In this document: in pieces, positions 15,922 through 22,281 of the stretch
Numbering within the stretch: position 1 is the first letter of the stretch
How the letters are laid out: each line of letters opens with the position of its first letter
Assembly: GCA_017523995.1 (NCBI GenBank)
Contig: JAFWUX010000236.1
Location: 1-23,892 of the forward strand
From: Oscillospiraceae bacterium
Lineage (GTDB): Bacteria; Bacillota_A; Clostridia; Oscillospirales; Ruminococcaceae
Direction: 5' to 3'
Length of the DNA: 23,892 nucleotides
Program-made: the position numbers and the translations under genes
Notes under the pieces: generated by a model
The model's database searches: none
What the model was told of the DNA's origin: nothing
What the model saw: only the letters and a program-made list of their open reading frames with translations

Positions 15922-15967
15922 CAATTTTTGGATTCCGCAATAATTGGAGCGGAATTCGCAAAAATTG
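15922..15967. other. Long perfect-arm hairpin in a gene-free stretch
   Basis: CAATTTTTG (15922-15930) pairs with CAAAAATTG (15959-15967), and GATTCCGC (15931-15938) pairs with GCGGAATT (15949-15956, one G-T pair) around a 10-base loop. The motif CGCAATTTTTG also occurs just before it at 15899-15909. The rest of 15725-16040 is AT-rich with no supported gene. It may be an operator, terminator or repeat remnant upstream of the DUF1292 promoter. Confidence 0.45.
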
Positions 15968-16048
15968 ACTTTTCCGGCAGCACCGCAAAATATGCCGCAC
16001 GGCATGCGCAGAATCCACCCGTTGCTGCGGCGTTTTCCGCGAAAATCC

Positions 16049-16077
16049 TTGACACATACGTGAAATCATGGTATAAT
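16049..16077 (+). promoter_or_regulatory. Perfect consensus sigma-A promoter of the DUF1292/YihY pair
   Basis: TTGACA (16049-16054) and TATAAT (16072-16077) are separated by exactly 17 bases. The transcript would start near 16084, about 31 bases before the DUF1292 start and containing its GGAGAGGAG ribosome site. Confidence 0.92.
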
Positions 16078-16114
16078 AAACTTTACTATCAATACAGGGA
16101 GAGGAGCCTGCAAA

Positions 16115-16420
16115 ATGGACAATGAAATGCTGAATCAGAACGAACAGGAAGAACTCGATGACGATATCGTCATCCTCGAAGATGAGGAAGGCAATGCCGT
16201 CACGTTCCAGTTTCTGGAGCTTGTCACCGTCGATGCAAAGCCATACGCAATCCTGCTGCCGCTCGATGAGGGCGATGAGGATATGGGCGTTGTGATCGTC
16301 GAGGTGGTCGATCTCGGTGCAGAATCCGAGCACTATGACGCCGTCCTCGATGATGAGCTGAACACGCGCATCTTTGAGCAGTTCCGCAAGGAGTTCGGTG
16401 ACAAATACGAATTTGAATAA
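16115..16420 (+). CDS. DUF1292 family acidic protein (YrzB-like)
   Basis: The 101-residue, strongly acidic protein contains the family pattern DDIVILEDEEGNAVTFQFLE, then YAILLPLDE and an EVVDLG segment. The length is typical for DUF1292. The family is common in Firmicutes and has no firmly assigned biochemical role. GGAGAGGAG lies 8 bases upstream of the ATG. It is followed 47 bp later by the YihY gene, with no terminator between, so the two are probably co-transcribed. Confidence 0.9.
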   Translation: MDNEMLNQNEQEELDDDIVILEDEEGNAVTFQFLELVTVDAKPYAILLPLDEGDEDMGVVIVEVVDLGAESEHYDAVLDDELNTRIFEQFRKEFGDKYEFE

Positions 16421-16467
16421 GCACTTTTCCGCATGCCGCAGCGATCTCACCGGAAAGGGGGGGCGGC

Positions 16468-17406
16468 TTGAAAGCGAGACACATTCTGCGCAGAGCATGG
16501 CAGTTTCTGACGGATGCCGGTAAAAAATTTGCTGCTGACCATCTTTCCGCCTACGCCGCGCAGGCGACATTTTATCTGATGCTTGCGGTCTTTCCGTTCA
16601 CGATGCTCGTCTGCATGGCAAGCCGCATGCTGCCGTTCCTCAATGAGGATACGCTGCTGAAACTCGTCCGGCTGCTGGTGCCGGAAAGCTACCGTGCGCT
16701 CGGCGTCGATCTGATCGACGGCTACTACAATGAGAATATCGGCTCGGCAAAATTCGTGCTGATTATCTTTCTCATCTGGACGGCTTCGCGCTTGATTCAG
16801 GCGCTGATGAACGGGTTTAACACCTCATACGGGCTCCGCGAGAGCCGGAGTCAGACGCTGCTGCGGCTGATCGGATGTCTGTATACAATTGCGCTGTGCG
16901 TGATGTTCGTCACGCTGATCGTGATGTATGCGCTCGGCAGCAGACTGATCGCGCTGATTCTTGAACACGCGCCGGATTTTGTCCTGCTGGAGCTGATCCT
17001 CAAGCTGACGCGGAATCTGGCGACGCCGCTGCTTCTGCTGCTGGTCTTCTGGCTCTCCTATGTCATTCTGCCGAGCCGCAAGACCAAATTCCGCTATGAA
17101 TTCCCCGGCGCGCTGCTGACGGCTGTTGTCTGGCGATGTGCCGCGGAGCTCTATGCGATCTTCCTCAGCCGCTCGCTCGACCGCTATAATTATGTTTACG
17201 GCACGCTCGGCGGTGTGGTCATGATGCTGATCTGGCTCTACACCTGCGTGTATGTCTGGTTCATCGGTGCGGAGCTGAACGGCTACATCAGGCGCCGCGC
17301 CGAAGCCGGTGACTTCGACAAGTATCACATTTCCCTGCCTGCGATCTTCAAACGCAGACGGAAACAGCCGCAGACCACAGAACAGTCGGTCCGCGAATCC
17401 GCATAA
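16468..17406 (+). CDS. YihY/BrkB-family inner membrane protein
   Basis: The 312-residue protein has about six transmembrane helices. It shows family hallmarks: an N-terminal SAYAAQATFYLMLAVFPF-like helix, the WTASRLIQALMNGFNTSYG region, LPSRKTKFRYEFPGALLTA, and YNYVYGTLGGVVMMLIWLY before the last helix with GAELNGY. The family was once annotated as ribonuclease BN in error. It is an envelope protein of uncertain function. It starts at a TTG preceded by GGAAAGGGGGGG; no ATG gives the conserved N terminus. A hairpin terminator lies right after the stop. Confidence 0.9.
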   Translation: MKARHILRRAWQFLTDAGKKFAADHLSAYAAQATFYLMLAVFPFTMLVCMASRMLPFLNEDTLLKLVRLLVPESYRALGVDLIDGYYNENIGSAKFVLIIFLIWTASRLIQALMNGFNTSYGLRESRSQTLLRLIGCLYTIALCVMFVTLIVMYALGSRLIALILEHAPDFVLLELILKLTRNLATPLLLLLVFWLSYVILPSRKTKFRYEFPGALLTAVVWRCAAELYAIFLSRSLDRYNYVYGTLGGVVMMLIWLYTCVYVWFIGAELNGYIRRRAEAGDFDKYHISLPAIFKRRRKQPQTTEQSVRESA

Positions 17407-17411
17407 AATAC

Positions 17412-17445
17412 AAAGCCGCTCCTTTCGTTCGGAGCGGCTTTGCTT
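17412..17445 (+). terminator. Rho-independent terminator after the YihY gene
   Basis: AAAGCCGCTCC (17412-17422) and GGAGCGGCTTT (17431-17441) form a perfect 11-bp stem with an 8-base loop, followed by GCTTG. It begins 5 bases past the stop codon and could work on both strands. Confidence 0.8.
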
Positions 17446-17451
17446 GTCGAT

Positions 17452-17546
17452 AACGGTATCGCTGCGCGATGATTTTGAATGGGGCGCTGCCCCATCCCCC
17501 GCCAAAGGGATACGATCCCTTTGGAATCCCGCTTTTTATATCGGGA
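17452..17546 (+). repeat. Dispersed hairpin repeat, copy R4
   Basis: The copy runs GGTATCGC with an ATCGC/GCGAT hairpin, a GGGGC/GCCCC hairpin, CCCCCGC, the variable hairpin CCAAAGGGAT/ATCCCTTTGG (17502-17511 with 17515-17524), then GAATCCCGC and a final TCCCG/CGGGA hairpin (17527-17546). It sits between two convergent genes and next to terminators. Confidence 0.8.
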
Positions 17547-17554
17547 ATTTATGT

Positions 17555-17597
17555 AAGCCGCTCAGATTTGCGTTTTGCAGAACGGGCGGCTTTTGTT
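17555..17597. terminator. Probable terminator between convergent genes
   Basis: AAGCCGC (17555-17561) pairs with GCGGCTT (17586-17592), followed on the plus strand by TTGTTTCG. A long loop of about 24 bases makes it weaker than its neighbour. It may also end the DUF4300 transcript from the other side, though T residues on that side are few. Confidence 0.5.
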
Positions 17598-17610
17598 TCG
17601 CTTTACAATG

Positions 17611-18528
17611 CTAATACACAATCAAACCTTCCTGCATTCGCAGCACATGATCATTCACAAATACTACCGGTATTATATCCGTTCCTTCAATTTCTCCGCA
17701 GTTAAAATCCACGATATACCGCAATGCCATATCTTCTGAGGGGAATTTTATCAATTGATACGGGAAATTATAATCCAGTTTTTCCAGCAGCCAAACGCCG
17801 TCATTTTCTGTATGAATCATAACAGCAGCATGACCGCAGAACAGAATATACTGGTCGTTATCTTCATAAATCCCGGGCGCGTTACACCATATAGATATCA
17901 AACTGACATTCCCGGTTTCTTCAAATCCTATACCGCACTTTTTCCAATATTCACGTATTCTTTCTGCCTGCGATGAAGCATCCATATCCTCTACTGATTC
18001 AATGCCGTTAAACAGCGCAGAGAATTTATCAATATCTGAATCAGAACGAAAAACAGATAAGTCAGCAGTTTCAACAAGCATCCGCTGCTTCGTTATATGA
18101 TAAGCTGTATCATATGAAATCAGAGATCCCATTGCTTCAAAAGCTGTTATGCGGCAATTTGTTCTGCCTGTCAAATCATGATATTCCTTTTTCCACTTTC
18201 TCTCCAATTTCGTCGAGTTATAAGCAGATGCCGTATCTTTTGTGAAAACTTCAAATCCGGTTTGGACCGGTAATATGCTTCCGGCAGCATTGTTATATTT
18301 GACAATATTTTCGAGCAGAGCATCCGCGCAGGCGTGCTGAACGCCGTTGTTTTCCAGCGCAGCTCTTAATACTTCCTGTGATTCCATGTCAACAAGATTG
18401 CTGTATATTGCGTCATATGGAGAAAGCTGCGGTTCACTGTGAATACTTTTTGCGCCGCATCCTTCTGCAAACAGAAGGAAGGACAGTCCAATGATACATG
18501 CGATGATTCTCAGCACTTTTCTTTTCAT
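17611..18528 (-). CDS. DUF4300-family lipoprotein
   Basis: The 305-residue protein has a basic, hydrophobic N terminus ending in a lipobox-like AEGC (C24). The body matches the DUF4300 pattern as I recall it: YSNLVDMESQ near the start, NCRITAF in the middle, REYWKKCGI, LISIW, FCGHAAVMI, LLEKLDYNFPYQLIKF. This family of surface lipoproteins is found in streptococci and Clostridia; the function is unknown. GGAAAGGAT lies 8 bases before the ATG, and a promoter is at 18616-18645. The base composition is clearly AT-richer than neighbouring genes and its codon use differs, suggesting acquisition by transfer. It points opposite to the surrounding plus-strand genes. Confidence 0.85.
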   Translation of the reverse strand: MKRKVLRIIACIIGLSFLLFAEGCGAKSIHSEPQLSPYDAIYSNLVDMESQEVLRAALENNGVQHACADALLENIVKYNNAAGSILPVQTGFEVFTKDTASAYNSTKLERKWKKEYHDLTGRTNCRITAFEAMGSLISYDTAYHITKQRMLVETADLSVFRSDSDIDKFSALFNGIESVEDMDASSQAERIREYWKKCGIGFEETGNVSLISIWCNAPGIYEDNDQYILFCGHAAVMIHTENDGVWLLEKLDYNFPYQLIKFPSEDMALRYIVDFNCGEIEGTDIIPVVFVNDHVLRMQEGLIVY

Positions 18529-18615
18529 AATTCAGCATCCTTTCCGATCTGACAACATCTGTAAACACAGCTCACAATCCCGATTCAGAAACCGGAGCAT
18601 CCCACTATTTTTCAT

Positions 18616-18645
18616 ATTATAGCATGAATGGATACTGAAAGTCAA
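18616..18645 (-). promoter_or_regulatory. Sigma-A promoter of the DUF4300 lipoprotein gene
   Basis: On the minus strand -35 TTGACT (18640-18645) and -10 TATAAT (18616-18621) are separated by 18 bases. The leader to the ATG at 18528 is about 80 bases. Confidence 0.8.
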
Positions 18646-18716
18646 TCAAATGATACGCCATATACTCCGGCATAGAACGCTGCGCTGCCGCATATGCTCT
18701 CTCGGGAGGGATGCAT

Positions 18717-18944
18717 ATGACACCGCAGGATGAATCAAAAGAGGCGCCCCTGCGTGATATTTTCGCCACGCAGGGGATTCTTGTTGTGCTGATCTGCATC
18801 GGGGTTTTCGCGCTGCATCTGTGGAAGCCGGAATACTGCCGCGATCTGCTGGCGGAATGGCACCGCATCGCTGCGGAAAGCCCCGAAGCGGCGGGGATCA
18901 TCCGCGCAATATCGGAATGGTTTGCTTCGATCTGTTCGGGCTGA
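18717..18944 (+). CDS. Small single-pass membrane protein (possible SpoIVFA-like remnant)
   Basis: The 75-residue product has a charged cytoplasmic N terminus of about 20 residues, one transmembrane helix (ILVVLICIGVFALHLW) and a short amphipathic tail. GGGAGGG (18704-18710) gives correct spacing for the ATG at 18717 rather than the ATG at 18711. Its end overlaps the start of an M50 protease gene by 28 bases. In Bacillus the M50 sporulation protease SpoIVFB is encoded after its membrane regulator SpoIVFA, which has one helix plus an M23-like domain. Here no M23 domain is present, so the relationship is inference from gene order and topology only. Confidence 0.65.
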   Translation: MTPQDESKEAPLRDIFATQGILVVLICIGVFALHLWKPEYCRDLLAEWHRIAAESPEAAGIIRAISEWFASICSG

Positions 18945-19495
18945 GGCTCGCGCTCGATTTCACCGCGCCGGCGCTGCTCGCGCTGCTTTCGCTCCGGCTC
19001 TCCCCTGCTGCGCTGCTCCGGACCGTCGCCGCATGCTTGCTGCACGAAAGTGCGCATCTGCTGGCAATTGCAGTCACCGGACAGAAGCCCGCATGCCTGC
19101 GTATCTCGGCGGCGGGGCTGCGGCTCGAGACACAGGGCACTGCGCTCATCCCGCTGCGCTGCTTTGCCGCGATTCTGCTCGCGGGACCGCTGGCAAATCT
19201 TGCGGCGGCGCTCGGGCTGCATCTGCTCGGGATGCCGGATTCTGCTGCGGCGAATCTTTCGCTTTGCTGCTTTAATCTGCTGCCGTTCCGCAGTACGGAC
19301 GGCGGCACGCTGCTCCATGCAATCTTTGAGCAGCGTGATCTGACGCATGCGCCGGAGCGTCCGCGCCGGGTTCTGCTCGCGCTCAGTCTCTGCACCGCGG
19401 CGCTGCTGTTTTACGGAATGTACCGTCAAAACGCCGTCAACTGGTCGCTTTGCGGCATGTTAATCTTTATGATTTTTGCAGAATTTGCAGATTAA
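18917..19495 (+). CDS. M50 family site-2-type membrane metalloprotease (SpoIVFB-like)
   Basis: The 192-residue membrane protein contains H43-E-S-A-H47 (zinc-binding HExxH) in the first core helix. It also has AGPLAN (about residues 89-94) and N120-L-L-P-F-R-S-T-D128-G-G, the second conserved motif that supplies the third zinc ligand. These define M50 intramembrane proteases, which cleave transmembrane substrates such as pro-sigma-K in sporulation. The ATG at 18917 is chosen because it gives a compact family-length protein and a short overlap with the upstream gene. There is no clear ribosome site, so translation is probably coupled. The function as SpoIVFB is probable but not proven. Confidence 0.85.
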   Translation: MVCFDLFGLRLALDFTAPALLALLSLRLSPAALLRTVAACLLHESAHLLAIAVTGQKPACLRISAAGLRLETQGTALIPLRCFAAILLAGPLANLAAALGLHLLGMPDSAAANLSLCCFNLLPFRSTDGGTLLHAIFEQRDLTHAPERPRRVLLALSLCTAALLFYGMYRQNAVNWSLCGMLIFMIFAEFAD

Positions 19496-19517
19496 CTGGA
19501 ATTTCTGAATATGCTAT

Positions 19518-19604
19518 TTTGACATGTATGTAAATTCTCCCCAGATCTTGCGATTGAATACTTATTTTTTGCTCAAATTGCTTTCCGAAAGCAATCATGT
19601 CAAA
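19518..19604 (+). other. Nested inverted repeat, possible structured 3' UTR or terminator
   Basis: TTTGACATG (19518-19526) pairs with CATGTCAAA (19596-19604). Directly inside the right arm is a perfect hairpin ATTGCTTT/AAAGCAAT (19577-19584 with 19588-19595). A T run (TTTTTC) follows the right arm. It starts 23 bases past the M50 stop codon, so it may terminate that operon; the 50-base unpaired left bulge is unusual for a simple terminator. Confidence 0.5.
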
Positions 19605-19645
19605 TTTTTCAGGTTATTTTAAAGTTTCTCCAATATAATGCAGGT

Positions 19646-19768
19646 AGTGAAGCGGAACACCGCTTCCGGATTGATTTCAACCCCCATTTTCCAATTTCTA
19701 TTTCCCTATTTCCCAATGTGTTGATTTCAGATGCACACACGGACTGCCCCGGCAGTCCATTTTTTTTG
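19646..19768 (+). ncRNA. Candidate small RNA ending in a strong terminator
   Basis: A TATAAT (19634-19639) with no good -35 precedes a stretch holding a perfect hairpin GAAGCGG/CCGCTTC (19649-19655 with 19660-19666). Two copies of TTGATTTCA follow (19671-19679 and 19721-19729), separated by a pyrimidine-rich, unstructured segment. The terminator is at 19741-19767. No open frame is supported. It could equally be the distal 3' UTR of the protease transcript. Confidence 0.35.
19741..19767 (+). terminator. Strong Rho-independent terminator
   Basis: GGACTGCC (19741-19748) and GGCAGTCC (19751-19758) form a perfect stem, followed by A and eight T residues. There is no coding region within 240 bases upstream, which is why a small RNA or long 3' UTR is suggested. 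Confidence 0.85.
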
Positions 19769-19778
19769 CAGTTTTAGA

Positions 19779-20166
19779 GGTATCTCCGATGGATCAAAAA
19801 TGGGGGCTGCTCGCCCCCAACCCCCTCGCTGGGGATATTTATCCTACGGTATTGCTGCGCAAACCGTTAGACCCCATTTTATTATTCGCTTTTCACTTTT
19901 CTCTATTCACGATTCACTCGTTCCCCCGCCCCGGAACACGTTTTGATATATGGACAGAAAGGACGCTGAATCGGACGCCATGCCGGTTCGGCGGCTTTTT
20001 TATCAATCCATGCGCGAAGCGCATACCACAATTTCTCATTTCTAATTTCTCATTTCTCATTTTCATCATCTCCTCACTCCTCACTCCTATCTTCTCACTA
20101 TTTATAGATCCATGCGCGAAGCGCATACCGCAATTTCTATTTTCTCATTTCTCATTTCTCATTCTG
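19779..20166 (+). repeat. Large composite intergenic repeat, copy R5
   Basis: This copy contains GGTATCTCCGATGGATC, the GGGGGC-type hairpin, CCCCTCGCTGGGGATA, then GACCCCATTTTATTATTCGC. The TTTCTC-rich tract, the GGCGGCTTTTTTATC hairpin end and two ATCCATGCGCGAAGCGCA blocks with pyrimidine runs between follow. The order is the same as R2 (4264-4585) in the opposite orientation. Unlike R2, its variable hairpin is interrupted by a TACGGT...ACCGTTA stem. No gene is supported in it. Confidence 0.8.
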
Positions 20167-20173
20167 AAATCAG

Positions 20174-20202
20174 TTGTGCTTTTCAGAAAAATGTGATATA
20201 AT
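20174..20202 (+). promoter_or_regulatory. Promoter of the P-loop ATPase gene
   Basis: -35 TTGTGC (20174-20179) and a perfect -10 TATAAT (20197-20202) are separated by 17 bases. Transcription would begin near 20209, just before the AAGGAG ribosome site at 20221-20226. Confidence 0.8.
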
Positions 20203-20234
20203 AGAGGATAATACAGCATAAAGGAGTGTCCCTG

Positions 20235-20933
20235 ATGTATCAGCCGAAAAAAATCATTGTTGTGACCGGACATTTCGGCTCCGGCAAAACGAATTTCTCC
20301 ACCGCACTTGCGCTCTCCCTCGCCGCGGAGGGCAAAAAAGTGACGGTTGTCGATTTTGACCTTGTCAACCCGTATTTCCGTACTGCGGACTTCAAAGAGG
20401 CGTTCGCAAAACGCGGCATCACGCTGCGTGCGCCGGATTATGCGAATACCAATGTCGATATCCCGAGCGTGCAGTTTGATCTCGGCGGACTCGCTGCCGG
20501 GGAGGGCTATCTGATCATTGATGTCGGCGGAGATGAGGACGGCGCCGTCGCACTCGGCAGATATTCGCATGTGCTCAAAAGCTACGCTGAGACCAATGAA
20601 CTCGATATGCTCGGCGTGGTCTCGTTCCGCCGCTATCTGACGCGCTCCGCTGAGGAGGCTGTGCACTATCTGCGCGGCATTGAGCACGCAAGCCGCATGA
20701 AGCTGACGCATATCGTCAATAATACAAATCTCGGCATGGAGACAACCGCGGAGATGATCGCGGAAAGCATGCCGCTCTGCAATCAGCTTGCGCAGGAGAT
20801 CGGTCTGCCGGTCGCTTGCGTCACGGTTCCGGATTTCGTCGAGCCGCCGCAGGAGGTTCCCGCAGAGCTCGTCATGCGCGTGCCGGTTGTGGTGCGCCTG
20901 CCGTGGATGCCGAAGGCAGAGGCAGTTCAATAA
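20235..20933 (+). CDS. P-loop ATPase of the MinD/ParA/CobQ-like superfamily
   Basis: The 232-residue protein has a Walker A motif G12-H-F-G-S-G-K18-T19. A DFDLVNPYFR segment follows where MinD/ParA proteins carry the switch I aspartate, and the Walker B-like YLIIDVGGD is near residues 93-101. The classic deviant KGGxxK signature lysine is absent. AAGGAG lies 8 bases before the ATG at 20235; an upstream in-frame ATG is badly spaced. The protein is soluble with no membrane segment. Similar single-domain ATPases are widespread in Clostridia, but the partner here is not evident, and the downstream WYL regulators do not reveal it. Confidence 0.85.
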   Translation: MYQPKKIIVVTGHFGSGKTNFSTALALSLAAEGKKVTVVDFDLVNPYFRTADFKEAFAKRGITLRAPDYANTNVDIPSVQFDLGGLAAGEGYLIIDVGGDEDGAVALGRYSHVLKSYAETNELDMLGVVSFRRYLTRSAEEAVHYLRGIEHASRMKLTHIVNNTNLGMETTAEMIAESMPLCNQLAQEIGLPVACVTVPDFVEPPQEVPAELVMRVPVVVRLPWMPKAEAVQ

Positions 20934-20940
20934 AATGATT

Positions 20941-20986
20941 CGGGGGAGTTGATCCTGCACGGGGCAGCTCCCCCGTTCCCGATTTT
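20941..20986 (+). terminator. Hairpin after the ATPase gene, terminator or attenuator
   Basis: CGGGGGAG (20941-20948) pairs perfectly with CTCCCCCG (20968-20975), with an inner CTGC/GCAG stem. The following sequence is TTCCCGATTTTCG, so the T run is short and delayed. It may only partly stop transcription into the WYL genes. Confidence 0.55.
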
Positions 20987-21006
20987 CGTGACAGGAGGTG
21001 TGCCGC

Positions 21007-22281
21007 GTGGCGGGATTCTCAGAGCTCATCAAATCCTTTGAGAAAACGCGCGATTATATCCGCGATTTCTTCATCTACGGCTTTAAGGGGCGCGGTGATT
21101 TTCAGCGCCGCAGCAGCCGGACATATGACGACGAAAAGCGCCGTGCGGAAAGCTGGCTCGGCGAGGTTCTGCGCTGCGATGACTCCGTCCGCGGCAGGCA
21201 GATTTCGATTTCGGTGGACTGCGGCCATATCTATGAAAATCCGCTCTGTCAGGCGTACAGCGCAAGAAGCTTTACGGATAACGATATCCGCCTGCACATG
21301 CTGCTGCTCGATCTGCTCGCGGACGGCAGCACGAAAACGCTCAATGAAATCGTGGACGGGCTGCTCGAACAGTATGATGCATCCTTTGAGCCGCAGACCG
21401 TCCGCGGCAAGCTGAAGGAATACACGGACGAGGGGCTTCTCATCACGGAGAAGCGCGGCAAAACCGCATACTACCGCCGCTCGCCGGATACCGCGCAGCA
21501 GTTTTTTGCGCAGTTTGACGGGCTTGCGGATGCCGTGCGCTTTTTCTCGCTCGATGATACATTCGGCGAAATCGGGACAGAATTGCTCCGCACCGTCAAC
21601 CTGAAAAATGATCTTTTTCTGCGCAAGCATCACTATATCGTACACACACTGGAGGACATTCTCCTGCCGGAGATTCTGACAGCCGTCACGGAAAAGCGCG
21701 CGGTGCATCTCCGGACATTCAGTGCGAAAAGCCGCACAAATCCGGATGCAAAGGGCGGTTCGTTCGAGGCTGTCCCGATGCAGATTCTCAGCTCCGTGCA
21801 GACGGGGCGGCGCTATCTTGCCGCCTATCTGCCGGCGGAAAAGCGCTTTCACACATTCCGGCTCGATTTTATCCGTTCGGTGAAGCTTTCGGAGCCGGCG
21901 CCGGATTATGACGATCTTGCGGAAAGCTATCAGCGCAATCTCCGGCGCGTGTTCGGCGTCTCCTTTGCCGAGCGCAGGGATGTCGGAAGTGTGGAGCCGA
22001 TGCGCCTGACATTCCGGTATGATCCGCAGACCGAGGACTTCATCCTCGGCAGGCTGATGCGCGAAAAGCGGATCGGCACGCTCACATACACGGGCAGCGG
22101 GCTCTGTACGCTGACGGTCGATGCGTTTGATCCGAACGAGGTCATGCACTGGGCAAAAACGCTGATCGGCAGAATCGTCTCTGTCGAGGGCGGCAATGAT
22201 GCCGTGCGCGAGAAATTCCGCCGCGATATCCGCAGGATGTATAAAATGTACGGAGGTGCGCCGCATGACGATCTTTCATGA
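21007..22281 (+). CDS. WYL-domain transcriptional regulator, first of a tandem pair
   Basis: The 424-residue protein starts at a GTG with AGGAGGTG 6-8 bases upstream. Residues about 10-85 are basic and unassigned. Residues about 90-165 look like a winged helix-turn-helix (LLDLLADGSTKTLNEIVDGLLEQY ... RGKLKEYTDEGLL ... GKTAYYRRS). The rest has the WYL-type arrangement, with RRYLAAYLPAEKRFHTFRLDFIRSVKL in the ligand-binding core and a C-terminal extension. WYL proteins are ligand-responsive regulators, often of nucleic-acid stress and phage-defence genes. The gene overlaps the next by 17 bases. Confidence 0.85.
   Translation: MAGFSELIKSFEKTRDYIRDFFIYGFKGRGDFQRRSSRTYDDEKRRAESWLGEVLRCDDSVRGRQISISVDCGHIYENPLCQAYSARSFTDNDIRLHMLLLDLLADGSTKTLNEIVDGLLEQYDASFEPQTVRGKLKEYTDEGLLITEKRGKTAYYRRSPDTAQQFFAQFDGLADAVRFFSLDDTFGEIGTELLRTVNLKNDLFLRKHHYIVHTLEDILLPEILTAVTEKRAVHLRTFSAKSRTNPDAKGGSFEAVPMQILSSVQTGRRYLAAYLPAEKRFHTFRLDFIRSVKLSEPAPDYDDLAESYQRNLRRVFGVSFAERRDVGSVEPMRLTFRYDPQTEDFILGRLMREKRIGTLTYTGSGLCTLTVDAFDPNEVMHWAKTLIGRIVSVEGGNDAVREKFRRDIRRMYKMYGGAPHDDLS

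Noticed and set aside
15770..16570. Minus-strand frame covering the DUF1292 gene and its promoter
   Set aside because: It lacks a start signal, crosses a perfect plus-strand promoter and is antisense to a recognised family member.
18617..19429. Minus-strand frame opposite the M50 protease
   Set aside because: It is an Arg/Gln-rich shadow; the plus frame has HExxH and NxxPxxxxDG motifs.
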